A stretch of DNA of 64,000 bases from Candidatus Uhrbacteria bacterium. Lineage in GTDB: Bacteria > Patescibacteriota > Patescibacteriia > 2-12-FULL-60-25. The stretch spans positions 51,552-115,551 of the forward strand of contig JADZEJ010000003.1 of assembly GCA_020850575.1 (NCBI GenBank). The letters run 5' to 3'. Positions 16,616 to 24,144 of this stretch are shown here, piece by piece; position 1 is the first letter of the stretch, and each line of letters starts with the position of its first letter. Under the pieces are notes generated by a model. It had not been told where the DNA came from. It ran no database searches and saw only the letters and a list, made by a program, of their open reading frames with translations. The position numbers and the translations under genes are program-made.

Positions 16616-17251
16616 ATGCCTCTAAAGCTCGTAAAATTTCTGAGTGTTTTGCTTGCGCTCGCCGCTTTGACTGTTGGGGTGAATATACTGTCTCAGTTTT
16701 TAGGAAATCCAAAAGCAAATGTCGGAGATGAAAAAAAAGAAACAATAATGAATGCAACACCAGTTCATAGCGAGTCACTCGAGCAAAAACAAAATGATAC
16801 AGTTACTGTAAAAACAGAAACAAATGCCTTAGTTACGCGCGTTGTTGACGGTGATACGATTCATGTAAAACCAGACGGTCAAACCGAAGATGTAACCGTT
16901 CGTTTGCTTGGAATAAATACCCCGGAATCAGTTGATCCACGCCGTCCGGTGGAATGTTTTGGGAAGGAAGCATCAGTACACGCAAAGGGATTGCTGGAAG
17001 GAAAACGCATCAGACTCGAGCCGGATTTGCAAGCCGATGACCATGATAAGTACAACCGTTTATTACGTAAAGTTGTAATGGAAGACGGAAGGAATTTCAA
17101 CACACTAATGGTCGCGGATGGCTTTGCATTAGCCTATACGTCATTTCCAATGAATGCCGAATACAAACGAGAGTTGAAGAAATTACAAGAAGAGGCTAGG
17201 CTCGCAGGACGTGGTCTTTGGGCGGCTAAAACATGTAATGGAAAAAAATAA
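16616..17251 (+). CDS. secreted or membrane-tethered thermonuclease (SNase family)
   Basis: Staphylococcal-nuclease-type endonuclease that cuts DNA and RNA outside the cell with calcium. The 211-residue protein has an uncleaved-looking signal anchor (about residues 5-25), a linker, and the nuclease domain from 70 to 205. Catalytic residues are in place: D78/D80 (VVDGDT), R96 (VRLLG), E104 (NTPE) and R148 (DKYNR). For an organism with few biosynthetic genes, degrading external nucleic acids could provide nucleotides. The VKOR-DsbA gene begins directly after its stop (TAATATG), and the nuclease has two external cysteines (C114 and C207) that the fusion could oxidise. Confidence 0.9.
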   Translation: MPLKLVKFLSVLLALAALTVGVNILSQFLGNPKANVGDEKKETIMNATPVHSESLEQKQNDTVTVKTETNALVTRVVDGDTIHVKPDGQTEDVTVRLLGINTPESVDPRRPVECFGKEASVHAKGLLEGKRIRLEPDLQADDHDKYNRLLRKVVMEDGRNFNTLMVADGFALAYTSFPMNAEYKRELKKLQEEARLAGRGLWAAKTCNGKK

Positions 17252-17252
17252 T

Positions 17253-18362
17253 ATGTTTCCAAGAAAAAACGTTCAAATAAAAACCATAATCTGGATACGT
17301 CGCATCATGATTATCTCTGGATTAATTGGGTTATTTGCCTCGATTTATTTATTGATCACCTATACTTCGGGTAAACCAATTGTATGCGGAACCTCTCATG
17401 GGTGTGACATTGTCCGTGCTTCGGAGTGGGCGTATCTTGGACCGATCCCACGTCCGGTTTTAGGTGTCATTTTTTATCTTGGATTTATTGGTCTACTGAT
17501 CTATCGTCTAGTTTTTACAAAAACAACAACACAAAAGATATTATTTAACGTAGCTTGGCTTAGTGCGTGTATCGGTTTTGTTGAGTCAGTTTGGCTATTT
17601 TATTTGCAAGCAGCGGTCATTAAGTCTTTTTGCACTTGGTGTCTCACTTCAGGAGTTACGGCGACGATGTGCTTCTTACTTTCCTTTTTTGATAGTACGG
17701 AAAAACTGGAAGAACATTCTGTAAATAAGGAAATTCGTTGGATTTTTACGTCGGTTCTGATTGCCGTTCTAAGCGGCAGCATTTTATTATGGGGACTTCT
17801 GTATCGAGGATCTGGAGAAAATAGTCAGCAGGGATTAAATGTTACGATAACCGAACTGATACCAACAGGAACGCCTATTGAAGGTCCAGCAACCGCAACG
17901 GTCACCTTGGTTGAATTTTTAGATTTTGAATGTCCAGGCTGTGCAGCATATCATCCGGTTCTCCAACAGATCAGACAAGAATTTGCCGGTCGCATTAAAT
18001 ACGCACAAAGATTGATGCCGTTGAGCGAAATTCACAAACATGCAAAAGCATCTGCCGTTGCGTCTTTATGTGCGAAAGAGCAGGGGAAATATTTTGAAAT
18101 GGCGGATGCGCTAATTTCAAATCAACGCAATTTAGAAAGATCCGATCTAGTGCATTATGCGGATGCATTACATCTTGATTCGGCGAGCTTTAAGACATGT
18201 CTTGATAATCCGGTGATAAGTTCGCGGGTTGATGCGGAAAGAAAAGCGGGCGATGCATTAGGAATTACTCAAACTCCAACAATTTTTTTAAACGATATTG
18301 AATTGCAGTATTTGCCTTCGCTCGAAGAATTTCGTAGCTTGATACAACAAAAATTAGGGTAA
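17253..18362 (+). CDS. VKOR-DsbA fusion, disulfide bond formation
   Basis: A quinone-linked vitamin K epoxide reductase homologue fused to a thioredoxin-like domain, giving a one-protein DsbA/DsbB system for oxidising external thiols. The 369-residue protein has four VKOR helices between about 11 and 145 with the loop cysteines C45/C51 and active site CTWC (C127-C130), a further helix (165-184), and a DsbA-like domain with CPGC (C227-C230) and the cis-proline loop TQTPTIF. Start choice: the ATG at 17253 follows a GGA six bases upstream of the nuclease stop; an ATG at 17238 is also possible. It is cotranscribed with the nuclease. Confidence 0.92.
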   Translation: MFPRKNVQIKTIIWIRRIMIISGLIGLFASIYLLITYTSGKPIVCGTSHGCDIVRASEWAYLGPIPRPVLGVIFYLGFIGLLIYRLVFTKTTTQKILFNVAWLSACIGFVESVWLFYLQAAVIKSFCTWCLTSGVTATMCFLLSFFDSTEKLEEHSVNKEIRWIFTSVLIAVLSGSILLWGLLYRGSGENSQQGLNVTITELIPTGTPIEGPATATVTLVEFLDFECPGCAAYHPVLQQIRQEFAGRIKYAQRLMPLSEIHKHAKASAVASLCAKEQGKYFEMADALISNQRNLERSDLVHYADALHLDSASFKTCLDNPVISSRVDAERKAGDALGITQTPTIFLNDIELQYLPSLEEFRSLIQQKLG

Positions 18363-18420
18363 CTAATAGTTCAGAGAAATTTTTGTTGAAATGTACTTTT
18401 TAGATTTTGTTCAATATGAA

Positions 18421-18449
18421 TTGACAAAAATGTAAAAATGATATATAGG
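18421..18449 (+). promoter_or_regulatory. sigma-70-type promoter of the small-gene cluster
   Basis: TTGACA (18421-18426), a 17-bp spacer and TATAGG (18444-18449). The transcript would start about 35 bp before the TTG start codon at 18493, leaving room for the AAGGAG at 18481-18486. Confidence 0.65.
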
Positions 18450-18492
18450 TAGAAATCTTATTTGCTGCAATCGAGCGTATAAGGAGCGTACA

Positions 18493-18678
18493 TTGACACA
18501 AGAAAATGGAATGAAATCAGACCAAGATCAAGACGATCAAGAATGCCGACTACGAAGCATGATAGCCGGGTATACGGTAGTCGCTTTCGATAGGTATGAA
18601 ATTCATCCGAACGGTTCGGTTTTTCCCGCAGATGCATTGAAACGTCTACAACAACACACATTCGAAATAAGAATGTGA
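18493..18678 (+). CDS. small hypothetical protein with TTG start
   Basis: A 61-residue, acidic protein that I do not recognise. Translation very likely begins at the TTG at 18493, since a perfect AAGGAG sits six bases upstream and a consensus promoter lies before it. The N-terminal 18 residues are rich in Asp, Gln and Glu; the middle reads AGYTVVAFDRYEIHPNGSVFP, given here as residues 25-45. It leads a cluster of unrecognised genes at 18.5-19.7 kb. Confidence 0.65.
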   Translation: MTQENGMKSDQDQDDQECRLRSMIAGYTVVAFDRYEIHPNGSVFPADALKRLQQHTFEIRM

Positions 18679-18704
18679 TCATCACAAAACGTAAGGAAAA
18701 AAAG

Positions 18705-19184
18705 ATGAACGATTTGAATACGATGCTGTTGGTTGTGTTGATTTTTCTATGCATGGGTCAACTTTTTGTCGTTCTGAATAAACGACTCGAGCGTAATGAT
18801 CTTGAGAATATTGTCCACATTTTCGTGCAGGATAGACAAACCGGACATGTGGATCGTGGGAGAATCGATCTACGCGAGAATTGGGCAGTTTTCTTTGAAA
18901 AAAAGGGGTTGACTTTCATTGCAAAGCGTGACAAACGGAATCCGGATAACATTGGTATTAAAATCACGTGGGAAAATGGAAATGAATATGGAGTTAGTTT
19001 CTCGAATCATCAGGCAACTCTGGATCACGACCACTTCCGTTTTGTATTCGTACGGTACAACTGCGATGTTTCTGCAGTCATGCACGAACTTGAAACTGAT
19101 TATTTTGGAACAAACGAGGGACCTGAATTTCCACCACCTGTCGATACGGATCAGGTTTCTTGGGTGGCTGAATCTCCAACCTGA
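18705..19184 (+). CDS. hypothetical membrane-anchored protein
   Basis: A 159-residue protein with one N-terminal membrane helix (about residues 7-25, TMLLVVLIFLCMGQLFVVL) and a soluble domain of mixed charge that I do not recognise. The ATG at 18705 is supported by AAGGAAAAAAAG just upstream. The reading frame ends at a TGA (19182-19184) but stays open in the same frame for another 160 codons, see the next entry. It follows the small TTG-start gene by 26 bp and shares its promoter. Confidence 0.6.
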   Translation: MNDLNTMLLVVLIFLCMGQLFVVLNKRLERNDLENIVHIFVQDRQTGHVDRGRIDLRENWAVFFEKKGLTFIAKRDKRNPDNIGIKITWENGNEYGVSFSNHQATLDHDHFRFVFVRYNCDVSAVMHELETDYFGTNEGPEFPPPVDTDQVSWVAESPT

Positions 19185-19262
19185 TGCTTTTTCTTCGCCG
19201 AACATAGCGCATTTGATCATGTAGTTTTGACGCCGCATTGGTGGCGACATTTGCGCGGTTTC

Positions 19263-19667
19263 ATGGATAAAGAACGTATGCTGGACTTGCCAAAAGCAAA
19301 AAATGTGTTTGAGCAAGTAGGTGTCATGTTCGATGATGAGAATGACAAGCCGGTTGATCCACGGTATTGGAATCGACAACTTCCTTCGATTGAAGAAGTG
19401 CAAGCTTTTGCGGACGGTGTGGATAAAACCATAGTATTTTTCGTAGCATATGGGAGTGGGCGTAATGGGCGTTTCAAGATAGAGCAGAAGTTTCTTGTAA
19501 AGCCGGTAAAGTTAGTACAAACTCTCGCCCGCGACAGATCATGTTGCGGGTTATTTTGTTTATATAGTTGCATCAAGATAAAACACTTGACGGATCAGTA
19601 TATTTCTGTTTTCTTTGAAAGAGTTCATTCGTACTTTTACAAGGAGATATTGAATGTCACAAGATAA
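19263..19667 (+). CDS. hypothetical protein in the same frame as the preceding gene
   Basis: An open frame in the same register as the gene before it, separated by one UGA. The first ATG at 19263 has no ribosome binding site; the frame is open from 19185. The stretch up to about 19500 reads like real protein (PKAKNVFEQVGVMFDDEN and DGVDKTIVFFVAYGSG), but the last 45 codons run through an apparent intrinsic terminator at 19528-19556 and overlap the next gene by 14 bp. It is therefore either the second half of a gene interrupted by a nonsense mutation, a readthrough product, or a gene that lost its own stop by a frameshift. No family recognised. Confidence 0.4.
   Translation: MDKERMLDLPKAKNVFEQVGVMFDDENDKPVDPRYWNRQLPSIEEVQAFADGVDKTIVFFVAYGSGRNGRFKIEQKFLVKPVKLVQTLARDRSCCGLFCLYSCIKIKHLTDQYISVFFERVHSYFYKEILNVTR
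19528..19556 (+). terminator. intrinsic terminator inside an open frame
   Basis: CCCGCGACA (19528-19536) pairs with TGTTGCGGG (19542-19550) with one mismatch and is followed by TTATTTTG. It would end the transcript of the small-gene cluster before the HAD phosphatase gene. Confidence 0.6.
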
Positions 19668-20496
19668 TACGCAGTCCCAGCCCGGTTCTGAAGTAACGCT
19701 TCCAAGCGCATCACGTCATCCAATAGCAGCATTTGATATCGATGGAACTTGGTATCGTTGGCAACTCTCATTCGAATGGATAAATGTTGCGGTTGAACAA
19801 GGTATCTTGCCGCGCATCGTTCTTACTACGGCAAAAGATGTTCTGGATGCATACCAGAGCCGTAAAGTTCCTTGGTCCAAGTTTGTTGCTATCCAAGTGG
19901 CGGCATATCAAGAACAGGCGCGAATGGGAAATATCCGCGTCAGCGATGCGGAGCTGGTTGCAAAAATTACCATGGATCGGTATGGCGACAGAGTTCATGT
20001 TTTTACATCTCGTTTGCACACAGCTGCAAAAAAAGCTGGCTACGCCACGGCAGCAATATCGGGTTCACTCCAAGAAATTGTCAAAGTGTTTTGTCATGTC
20101 AATAATGTGATGCATCATCTTGGCACAATGCATCCACATGAAGATGGATTTTACACCGGTGGAACACCGATAGATTTTTGCACGGATAAAGGCGTGGCGA
20201 TTAAAAAACTGGCAAATGAACATAATCTCGACTTGAGTGAGGGGATTGCGATTGGCGATAGCGAAACAGATGCGCGCATGCTCGAATGCGTGAAATATCC
20301 GTTGTGCATGAACCCGAACACAACGCTAACAGCCATCGCGCGCCAAAATAGATGGCCAATCGTCATCGAGCGCAAGGACTGCATCTTGTATTTTTTGCCG
20401 GACGAACAAGGGAATTTGAAAGAAGTCAGTCTAAGCGAAATTTTGCCTCAATCTGTTGCGGGACATTTGAGCAGCTTGTTGGATCTCCGTCTTTAA
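19654..20496 (+). CDS. SerB-like HAD-superfamily phosphatase
   Basis: A 280-residue HAD hydrolase of the phosphoserine phosphatase-like (IB) group, acting on a phosphomonoester not identifiable from sequence. The nucleophile motif is DIDGT with D28 and D30, motif II is S136 (AISGS), motif III is K179 or K184 (TDKGVAIKK), and motif IV is GDSETD with D202 and D206. A helical cap lies between about 40 and 110. A perfect AAGGAG stands nine bases before the ATG. The N-terminal 20 residues are a polar extension. The gene is closed by a strong terminator at 20502. Confidence 0.85.
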   Translation: MSQDNTQSQPGSEVTLPSASRHPIAAFDIDGTWYRWQLSFEWINVAVEQGILPRIVLTTAKDVLDAYQSRKVPWSKFVAIQVAAYQEQARMGNIRVSDAELVAKITMDRYGDRVHVFTSRLHTAAKKAGYATAAISGSLQEIVKVFCHVNNVMHHLGTMHPHEDGFYTGGTPIDFCTDKGVAIKKLANEHNLDLSEGIAIGDSETDARMLECVKYPLCMNPNTTLTAIARQNRWPIVIERKDCILYFLPDEQGNLKEVSLSEILPQSVAGHLSSLLDLRL

Positions 20497-20501
20497 AAAC
20501 G

Positions 20502-20530
20502 AGCCCCTCTTGGCAAAAGGGGCTTTTTTT
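20502..20530 (+). terminator. intrinsic terminator after the HAD gene
   Basis: AGCCCCT (20502-20508) pairs with AGGGGCT (20518-20524), followed by seven T residues. Confidence 0.9.
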
Positions 20531-20549
20531 GTTGAAGTTCATCCATCTT

Positions 20550-22049
20550 ATGAAGATAGAAATTATCAAACGCCGTCCACAAGCGCTCGATTGTGACATG
20601 CTTATAATTCCACTTTTTAGTGATACAAAGCGTCCGTCAGAAGTGTTTATCGAGATTGATGAAGTACTCCATGGTGCACTTCAACAAGCTGTTCAATATG
20701 ATCAATTTGTTGCAAAATTAGGCGTCAGTCTGATCTTACCAACTCTCGGTCATCTCCCGGCGAAGAAAATTGTTTTGTTGGGTTTGGGAGAAAAAAAAGG
20801 AATAAAAGCAGACACTTGGCGCAAAGCTGGTGCATACTTAGTGAAGCTTGCCTCACAACAAAAAGCGAAGCAGATTGTATGCAGTTTTTTGCCCGTTGAA
20901 GCACAGGGGTTTAGTCAAGCCATAGAATCACTCACTGAAGGCGCATATCTTTCCGCCTATCGTTTTCATATCTACCATGGTCGTTTACGTAAAATGGAAA
21001 CCGAACGTCAATCAGTTGAACGTTTGGGTGTTTGTATTTCAACTGATAAAGAAAAACGTCTAGCATCTGATGCGATTGAGAGATCAAGAACGCTGACCGA
21101 AGCAACGTGCGTAGCGCGAGACTTAGTGAATACGACATCTCAACACCTTGCGCCAAAACAGATGGTCGAAGCGGCTAAACAAGTAGTTGGAAAAAATATC
21201 GAACTTCATGTGATGGATAAAAAACACATGGAAGAATTGGGTATGGGGGCAGCCTTATCTGTTTCCGCGGGTTCGATTGAAGAGCCATATGGCGTGCATC
21301 TCACGTATAAAAATCGAAAAGCGAAAAAACGCATTGCGATTGTAGGAAAAGCAGTTACCTTTGATTCCGGAGGTCTTTCACTCAAACCGGCAGAGGCGAT
21401 GATGGGTATGAAAATGGATATGAGTGGTGGCGCGACGGTCATTGGTATATTTAAGGCTCTGTCTGCAATGAAACTAAATGTCGAAGTTCACGGAATTTTC
21501 ATAGCCGTTGAAAATATGCCAAGCGGTTCTGCTTACCGTCCTGGTGATGTAGTGACGGCAATGGATGGTACAACGATTGAAATTCATAATACAGATGCGG
21601 AAGGTCGTGTAACTTTGGCGGACGCAATTGCGTATGCAAAAACACTTGAACCGGACATGATTATCGACATTGCGACCCTAACAGGCGCATGTATCGCCGC
21701 CTTGGGTGATGATATCGCAGGATTGTTTTCAAATAATGTGCGCCTCACGGAACGTTTGAAAGCAGCATCTGAAAAAACAGGAGAATCCATTTGGGAAATG
21801 CCAATGCCGCCACAATATATGGAGTTCGTAAAATCTCCAATCGCTGATTTAAAAAATGTTGGCAAAAAAGGAAGCGCGGGATCCATCGCAGGAGCAATGT
21901 TTCTAAAACCGTTTGCCGGCGACACTCCTTGGGCGCATCTTGACATTGCCGGTCCGGCCTATGTGGAACGTGAAACAAGGCCAGATATGCCATACGGTGG
22001 AACTGGCTTTGGCGTGCGTTTGCTGACCGAATTTTTAGAGAGATTCTAA
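20550..22049 (+). CDS. pepA: leucyl aminopeptidase (M17 family)
   Basis: Cytoplasmic dizinc aminopeptidase that releases N-terminal residues during peptide turnover. From the ATG at 20550 it has 499 residues. The catalytic C-terminal domain shows K267 and D272 (GKAVTFDSGG), K279, D290, and the family signature NTDAEGRV with D349, E351 and R353. The N-terminal domain (1-165) is the usual regulatory half. The start is placed just after the terminator of the preceding gene; a longer frame into the HAD gene is not credible. Peptide recycling fits a fermentative organism that lives on scavenged nutrients. Confidence 0.93.
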   Translation: MKIEIIKRRPQALDCDMLIIPLFSDTKRPSEVFIEIDEVLHGALQQAVQYDQFVAKLGVSLILPTLGHLPAKKIVLLGLGEKKGIKADTWRKAGAYLVKLASQQKAKQIVCSFLPVEAQGFSQAIESLTEGAYLSAYRFHIYHGRLRKMETERQSVERLGVCISTDKEKRLASDAIERSRTLTEATCVARDLVNTTSQHLAPKQMVEAAKQVVGKNIELHVMDKKHMEELGMGAALSVSAGSIEEPYGVHLTYKNRKAKKRIAIVGKAVTFDSGGLSLKPAEAMMGMKMDMSGGATVIGIFKALSAMKLNVEVHGIFIAVENMPSGSAYRPGDVVTAMDGTTIEIHNTDAEGRVTLADAIAYAKTLEPDMIIDIATLTGACIAALGDDIAGLFSNNVRLTERLKAASEKTGESIWEMPMPPQYMEFVKSPIADLKNVGKKGSAGSIAGAMFLKPFAGDTPWAHLDIAGPAYVERETRPDMPYGGTGFGVRLLTEFLERF

Positions 22050-22052
22050 ATG

Positions 22053-22061
22053 TGTTATACT
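22053..22061 (+). promoter_or_regulatory. extended -10 promoter of the glutaredoxin gene
   Basis: TGTTATACT (TGn plus TATACT at 22056-22061) overlaps the end of pepA. No good -35 is seen. The leader to the ATG at 22101 would be about 33 nucleotides. The same TGnTATACT form occurs before two pilin genes. Confidence 0.55.
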
Positions 22062-22100
22062 AGATTCATCAAAAAATTATTTGTTCTTTTAGACCTAGTT

Positions 22101-22343
22101 ATGAACATTACCATCTACTCAACGCCAACCTGCCCGTACTGTAAACTCGCTAAAGAGTATTTGAAAGAAAAGAAAATTGATTTCAAAGATATAGATGTCT
22201 CAGCAGATTCTGTAGCCGCTAATGAAATGGTAAAAAAATCAGGGCAAATGGGTGTTCCGGTGATTGATATCGGCGGTCAAATTATTGTCGGCTGGAACAA
22301 AACCGCGCTTGAAGAAGCATTGAAGATGAAAGCTGCGGTATAA
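22101..22343 (+). CDS. glutaredoxin / NrdH-like thiol reductase
   Basis: An 80-residue glutaredoxin-fold protein with active site CPYC at 11-14 and the cis-proline loop GVPV (51-54 region). Such proteins reduce disulfides in the cytoplasm and may be reduced by the TrxB-like enzyme encoded at 60773. The ATG at 22101 is preferred over one at 22050, because the latter lies within the extended -10 box. A bidirectional terminator separates it from the convergent peroxiredoxin gene. Confidence 0.9.
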   Translation: MNITIYSTPTCPYCKLAKEYLKEKKIDFKDIDVSADSVAANEMVKKSGQMGVPVIDIGGQIIVGWNKTALEEALKMKAAV

Positions 22344-22366
22344 AATCGTAAGAAACGTAAAATAAT

Positions 22367-22397
22367 AAAAACACTCCGACTTTTGCGGAGTGTTTTT
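22367..22397. terminator. bidirectional terminator between convergent genes
   Basis: AAAAACACTCCG (22367-22378) pairs with CGGAGTGTTTTT (22386-22397). The A-run on one side and T-run on the other serve the glutaredoxin gene and the peroxiredoxin gene. Confidence 0.9.
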
Positions 22398-22411
22398 ATG
22401 CTTCGCCGAAC

Positions 22412-22942
22412 TTAAGATGCCTTCCCAAGAGTCTCCATACCAGGTTTCCATTCCATTGGACACAATTCTCCGGATTGTAAAGCCTCAAGAACACGTAGAG
22501 TTTCGCTAACGGAACGACCGACTGAGCCGGCGCTAACTAAAATGTATTTCACGATACCCTCTGGGTCAATTAAGAATAAGCCACGTTGCGCTTCGCCATT
22601 CGCTTCATTTAAGACTTGATAGTCTCGAGCAATTTGTAAGCTTGTATCTGCTAAAACAGGATATTCCACGTTTGGAAGATCACGTTCGAACCAGGCTTTA
22701 TGACACCAGACCGAATCTGTTGAAGCAGCTACTATTTCACAGTTCCGTTTACGGAATTCTTCAATTGCATTTGAGAATCCTTTTAATTCCGTTGGACAAA
22801 TAAAAGTAAAATCACGTGGATAGAAAAAAAATACAACCCACTTACCTTTATAGTCCGATAAACTGACGCTTACGTCTTTCTTTCCTTTTTGGTAGGCCGC
22901 AACATGAACGAATTCAGGCGCCTTGTTATCAATAAGAATCAT
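22412..22942 (-). CDS. 2-Cys peroxiredoxin (AhpC/Prx1 type)
   Basis: Thiol peroxidase that reduces hydrogen peroxide and organic peroxides. The 176-residue protein has the peroxidatic cysteine C49 in FTFICPTE and a resolving cysteine C161 in GELCPMEW, the arrangement of typical 2-Cys enzymes; R117-like and W residues around PEYPVLAD are in the usual order. It closes an operon on the minus strand: Bcp, superoxide dismutase, then this gene. The TrxB at 60773 has AhpF-like features and could be its reductant, although the two are far apart. Confidence 0.93.
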   Translation of the reverse strand: MILIDNKAPEFVHVAAYQKGKKDVSVSLSDYKGKWVVFFFYPRDFTFICPTELKGFSNAIEEFRKRNCEIVAASTDSVWCHKAWFERDLPNVEYPVLADTSLQIARDYQVLNEANGEAQRGLFLIDPEGIVKYILVSAGSVGRSVSETLRVLEALQSGELCPMEWKPGMETLGKAS

Positions 22943-22995
22943 ACTGATATTTCAATGTAATGTAATTTAGGTGTAATGAGAATTTCGATCCTTAC

Positions 22996-23595
22996 TTATT
23001 TTATCGCCTGCAAGAACAATTCATCTGCCTTATTCCAGTTAAGATTCTTCCAGAAGTCTGTAATATAGGCTTTGCGATCAGATCCGTAGTCAATAAAATA
23101 GGCATGTTCATATACGTCTAGTACAAGAATAGGTAAACATCCCCAGACGCCGCCTTGATTATGCGTATCACCAGTGTATACACGAAGAGCTTTATCGTGT
23201 GTATCCCAACACAGAACAACCCAACCACGTGATGCCATGCCGCAAGCGCTAAAATAGGACATGAAATTTTCGACAGAAGTATATTCTTTTTTCAAAGCTT
23301 CTGCGAGACTGCCCGTTGCGTCTCCCGTACCACCAAGAATATCGAAGTACCATTCGTGCAGGTACACGCCATTAGTCGCAAAGGTTTCACCGTCTTTTAA
23401 TGCACGTAATTCAGAGTAGCTTTGGTTGGCTGATGAAACATCTCCACCTTGCGACAGAGATTTGAGTTTATCTTGAACTTCATTTTTCTTGGCAACATAA
23501 CCTGCGTATAACTTGTCATGATGAATTGCTACTGTCTTATCCGAAATACCGTGGAGCGATCCAGAAAAAGACAGCGGCTTCGATTCCGTTAACAT
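22996..23595 (-). CDS. sodA: Fe/Mn superoxide dismutase
   Basis: Converts superoxide to hydrogen peroxide and oxygen. The 199-residue protein has the metal ligands H26 (IHHDK), H80 (YLHEWYF), D160 and H164 (LDVYEHAY). The usual HHDKHH segment is HHDKLY, so the second histidine pair is lost, as in some archaeal-like members of the family. The metal cannot be told with confidence. The ATG at 23595 lies 13 bp after the bcp stop; an upstream frame overlapping bcp is not used. With bcp upstream and a peroxiredoxin downstream it forms a superoxide and peroxide detoxification operon. Confidence 0.9.
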   Translation of the reverse strand: MLTESKPLSFSGSLHGISDKTVAIHHDKLYAGYVAKKNEVQDKLKSLSQGGDVSSANQSYSELRALKDGETFATNGVYLHEWYFDILGGTGDATGSLAEALKKEYTSVENFMSYFSACGMASRGWVVLCWDTHDKALRVYTGDTHNQGGVWGCLPILVLDVYEHAYFIDYGSDRKAYITDFWKNLNWNKADELFLQAIK

Positions 23596-23608
23596 AGAAG
23601 ATAGATTG

Positions 23609-24073
23609 TTATGTAAGTGAAAAAGTTTTGAGGATGTCGCTATCCTTTGGCATCCCATGCATATAGAACAGGATCTTACCTTGATTGTCTATACCAACCA
23701 CTGTTCGTTTTATGAGATGAAAACCCAAAAATGAATGGAGTGCCCCATAAGCTTTGCTTATTTCACGATCAGTATCAACAAGCAATGGAAATGGTAGCGA
23801 GTGGGTTGTGCGAAATAATCGATGGCTATCAGCGTCAGCATGATTAATGCCATATACGGTAATTCCTGCTTGTTGAAACTTCGACCAATCATCACGAATC
23901 GAACAGAGTTGCACTGTACATCCGGGTGACAAATCACCCGGATAGAAAATTAAGACAAGTCCTTTCGGACCAATCGCAGAGGTTAAACTGACATCGTTTC
24001 CCTGGTCGTCTAATAATGTGAAATCTGGGGCTTTCGAGCCGGGTTGAAGACGTAAAACAGAACTTGGTGACAT
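23609..24073 (-). CDS. bcp: peroxiredoxin of the Bcp/PrxQ group
   Basis: Thiol peroxidase of 154 residues. The peroxidatic cysteine C52 and resolving cysteine C57 stand five apart (PGCTVQLC), the mark of alpha-2 Bcp/PrxQ enzymes. The N-terminal LQPGSKAPDFTLLDDQG and the central FYPGD are typical. The ATG at 24073 has a promoter 13 bp upstream. It heads the three-gene antioxidant operon. Confidence 0.9.
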   Translation of the reverse strand: MSPSSVLRLQPGSKAPDFTLLDDQGNDVSLTSAIGPKGLVLIFYPGDLSPGCTVQLCSIRDDWSKFQQAGITVYGINHADADSHRLFRTTHSLPFPLLVDTDREISKAYGALHSFLGFHLIKRTVVGIDNQGKILFYMHGMPKDSDILKTFSLT

Positions 24074-24085
24074 ATGAATGATGCA

Positions 24086-24114
24086 AGAATACGCCGTTCG
24101 GCAACCTTGGACAA
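24086..24114 (-). promoter_or_regulatory. promoter of the bcp-sod-prx operon
   Basis: On the minus strand TTGTCC (24109-24114), a 17-bp spacer and TATTCT (24086-24091). The -10 box ends 12 bp before the ATG. Its -35 overlaps that of the divergent promoter. Confidence 0.5.
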
Positions 24115-24135
24115 TTGTCTTGTACTCGGTTATTC
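24107..24135 (+). promoter_or_regulatory. divergent promoter of the gene at 24145
   Basis: TTGGAC (24107-24112), a 17-bp spacer and TTATTC (24130-24135), ending nine bases before the ATG. The -35 boxes of the two divergent promoters share four bases. Confidence 0.45.
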
Positions 24136-24144
24136 TTTGCAAGT

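Noticed and set aside
19182..19184. Selenocysteine at the in-frame UGA
   Set aside because: No stem-loop of SECIS type follows closely, the context is not a known selenoprotein and no selenocysteine genes are seen.
18870..19403. Minus-strand open frame of 177 codons opposite the small-gene cluster
   Set aside because: The plus strand has promoter, ribosome binding sites and terminator in agreement; the minus frame has none.
20352..20549. N-terminal extension of pepA into the HAD gene
   Set aside because: It crosses a strong terminator and another confident gene; the ATG at 20550 gives the normal family length.
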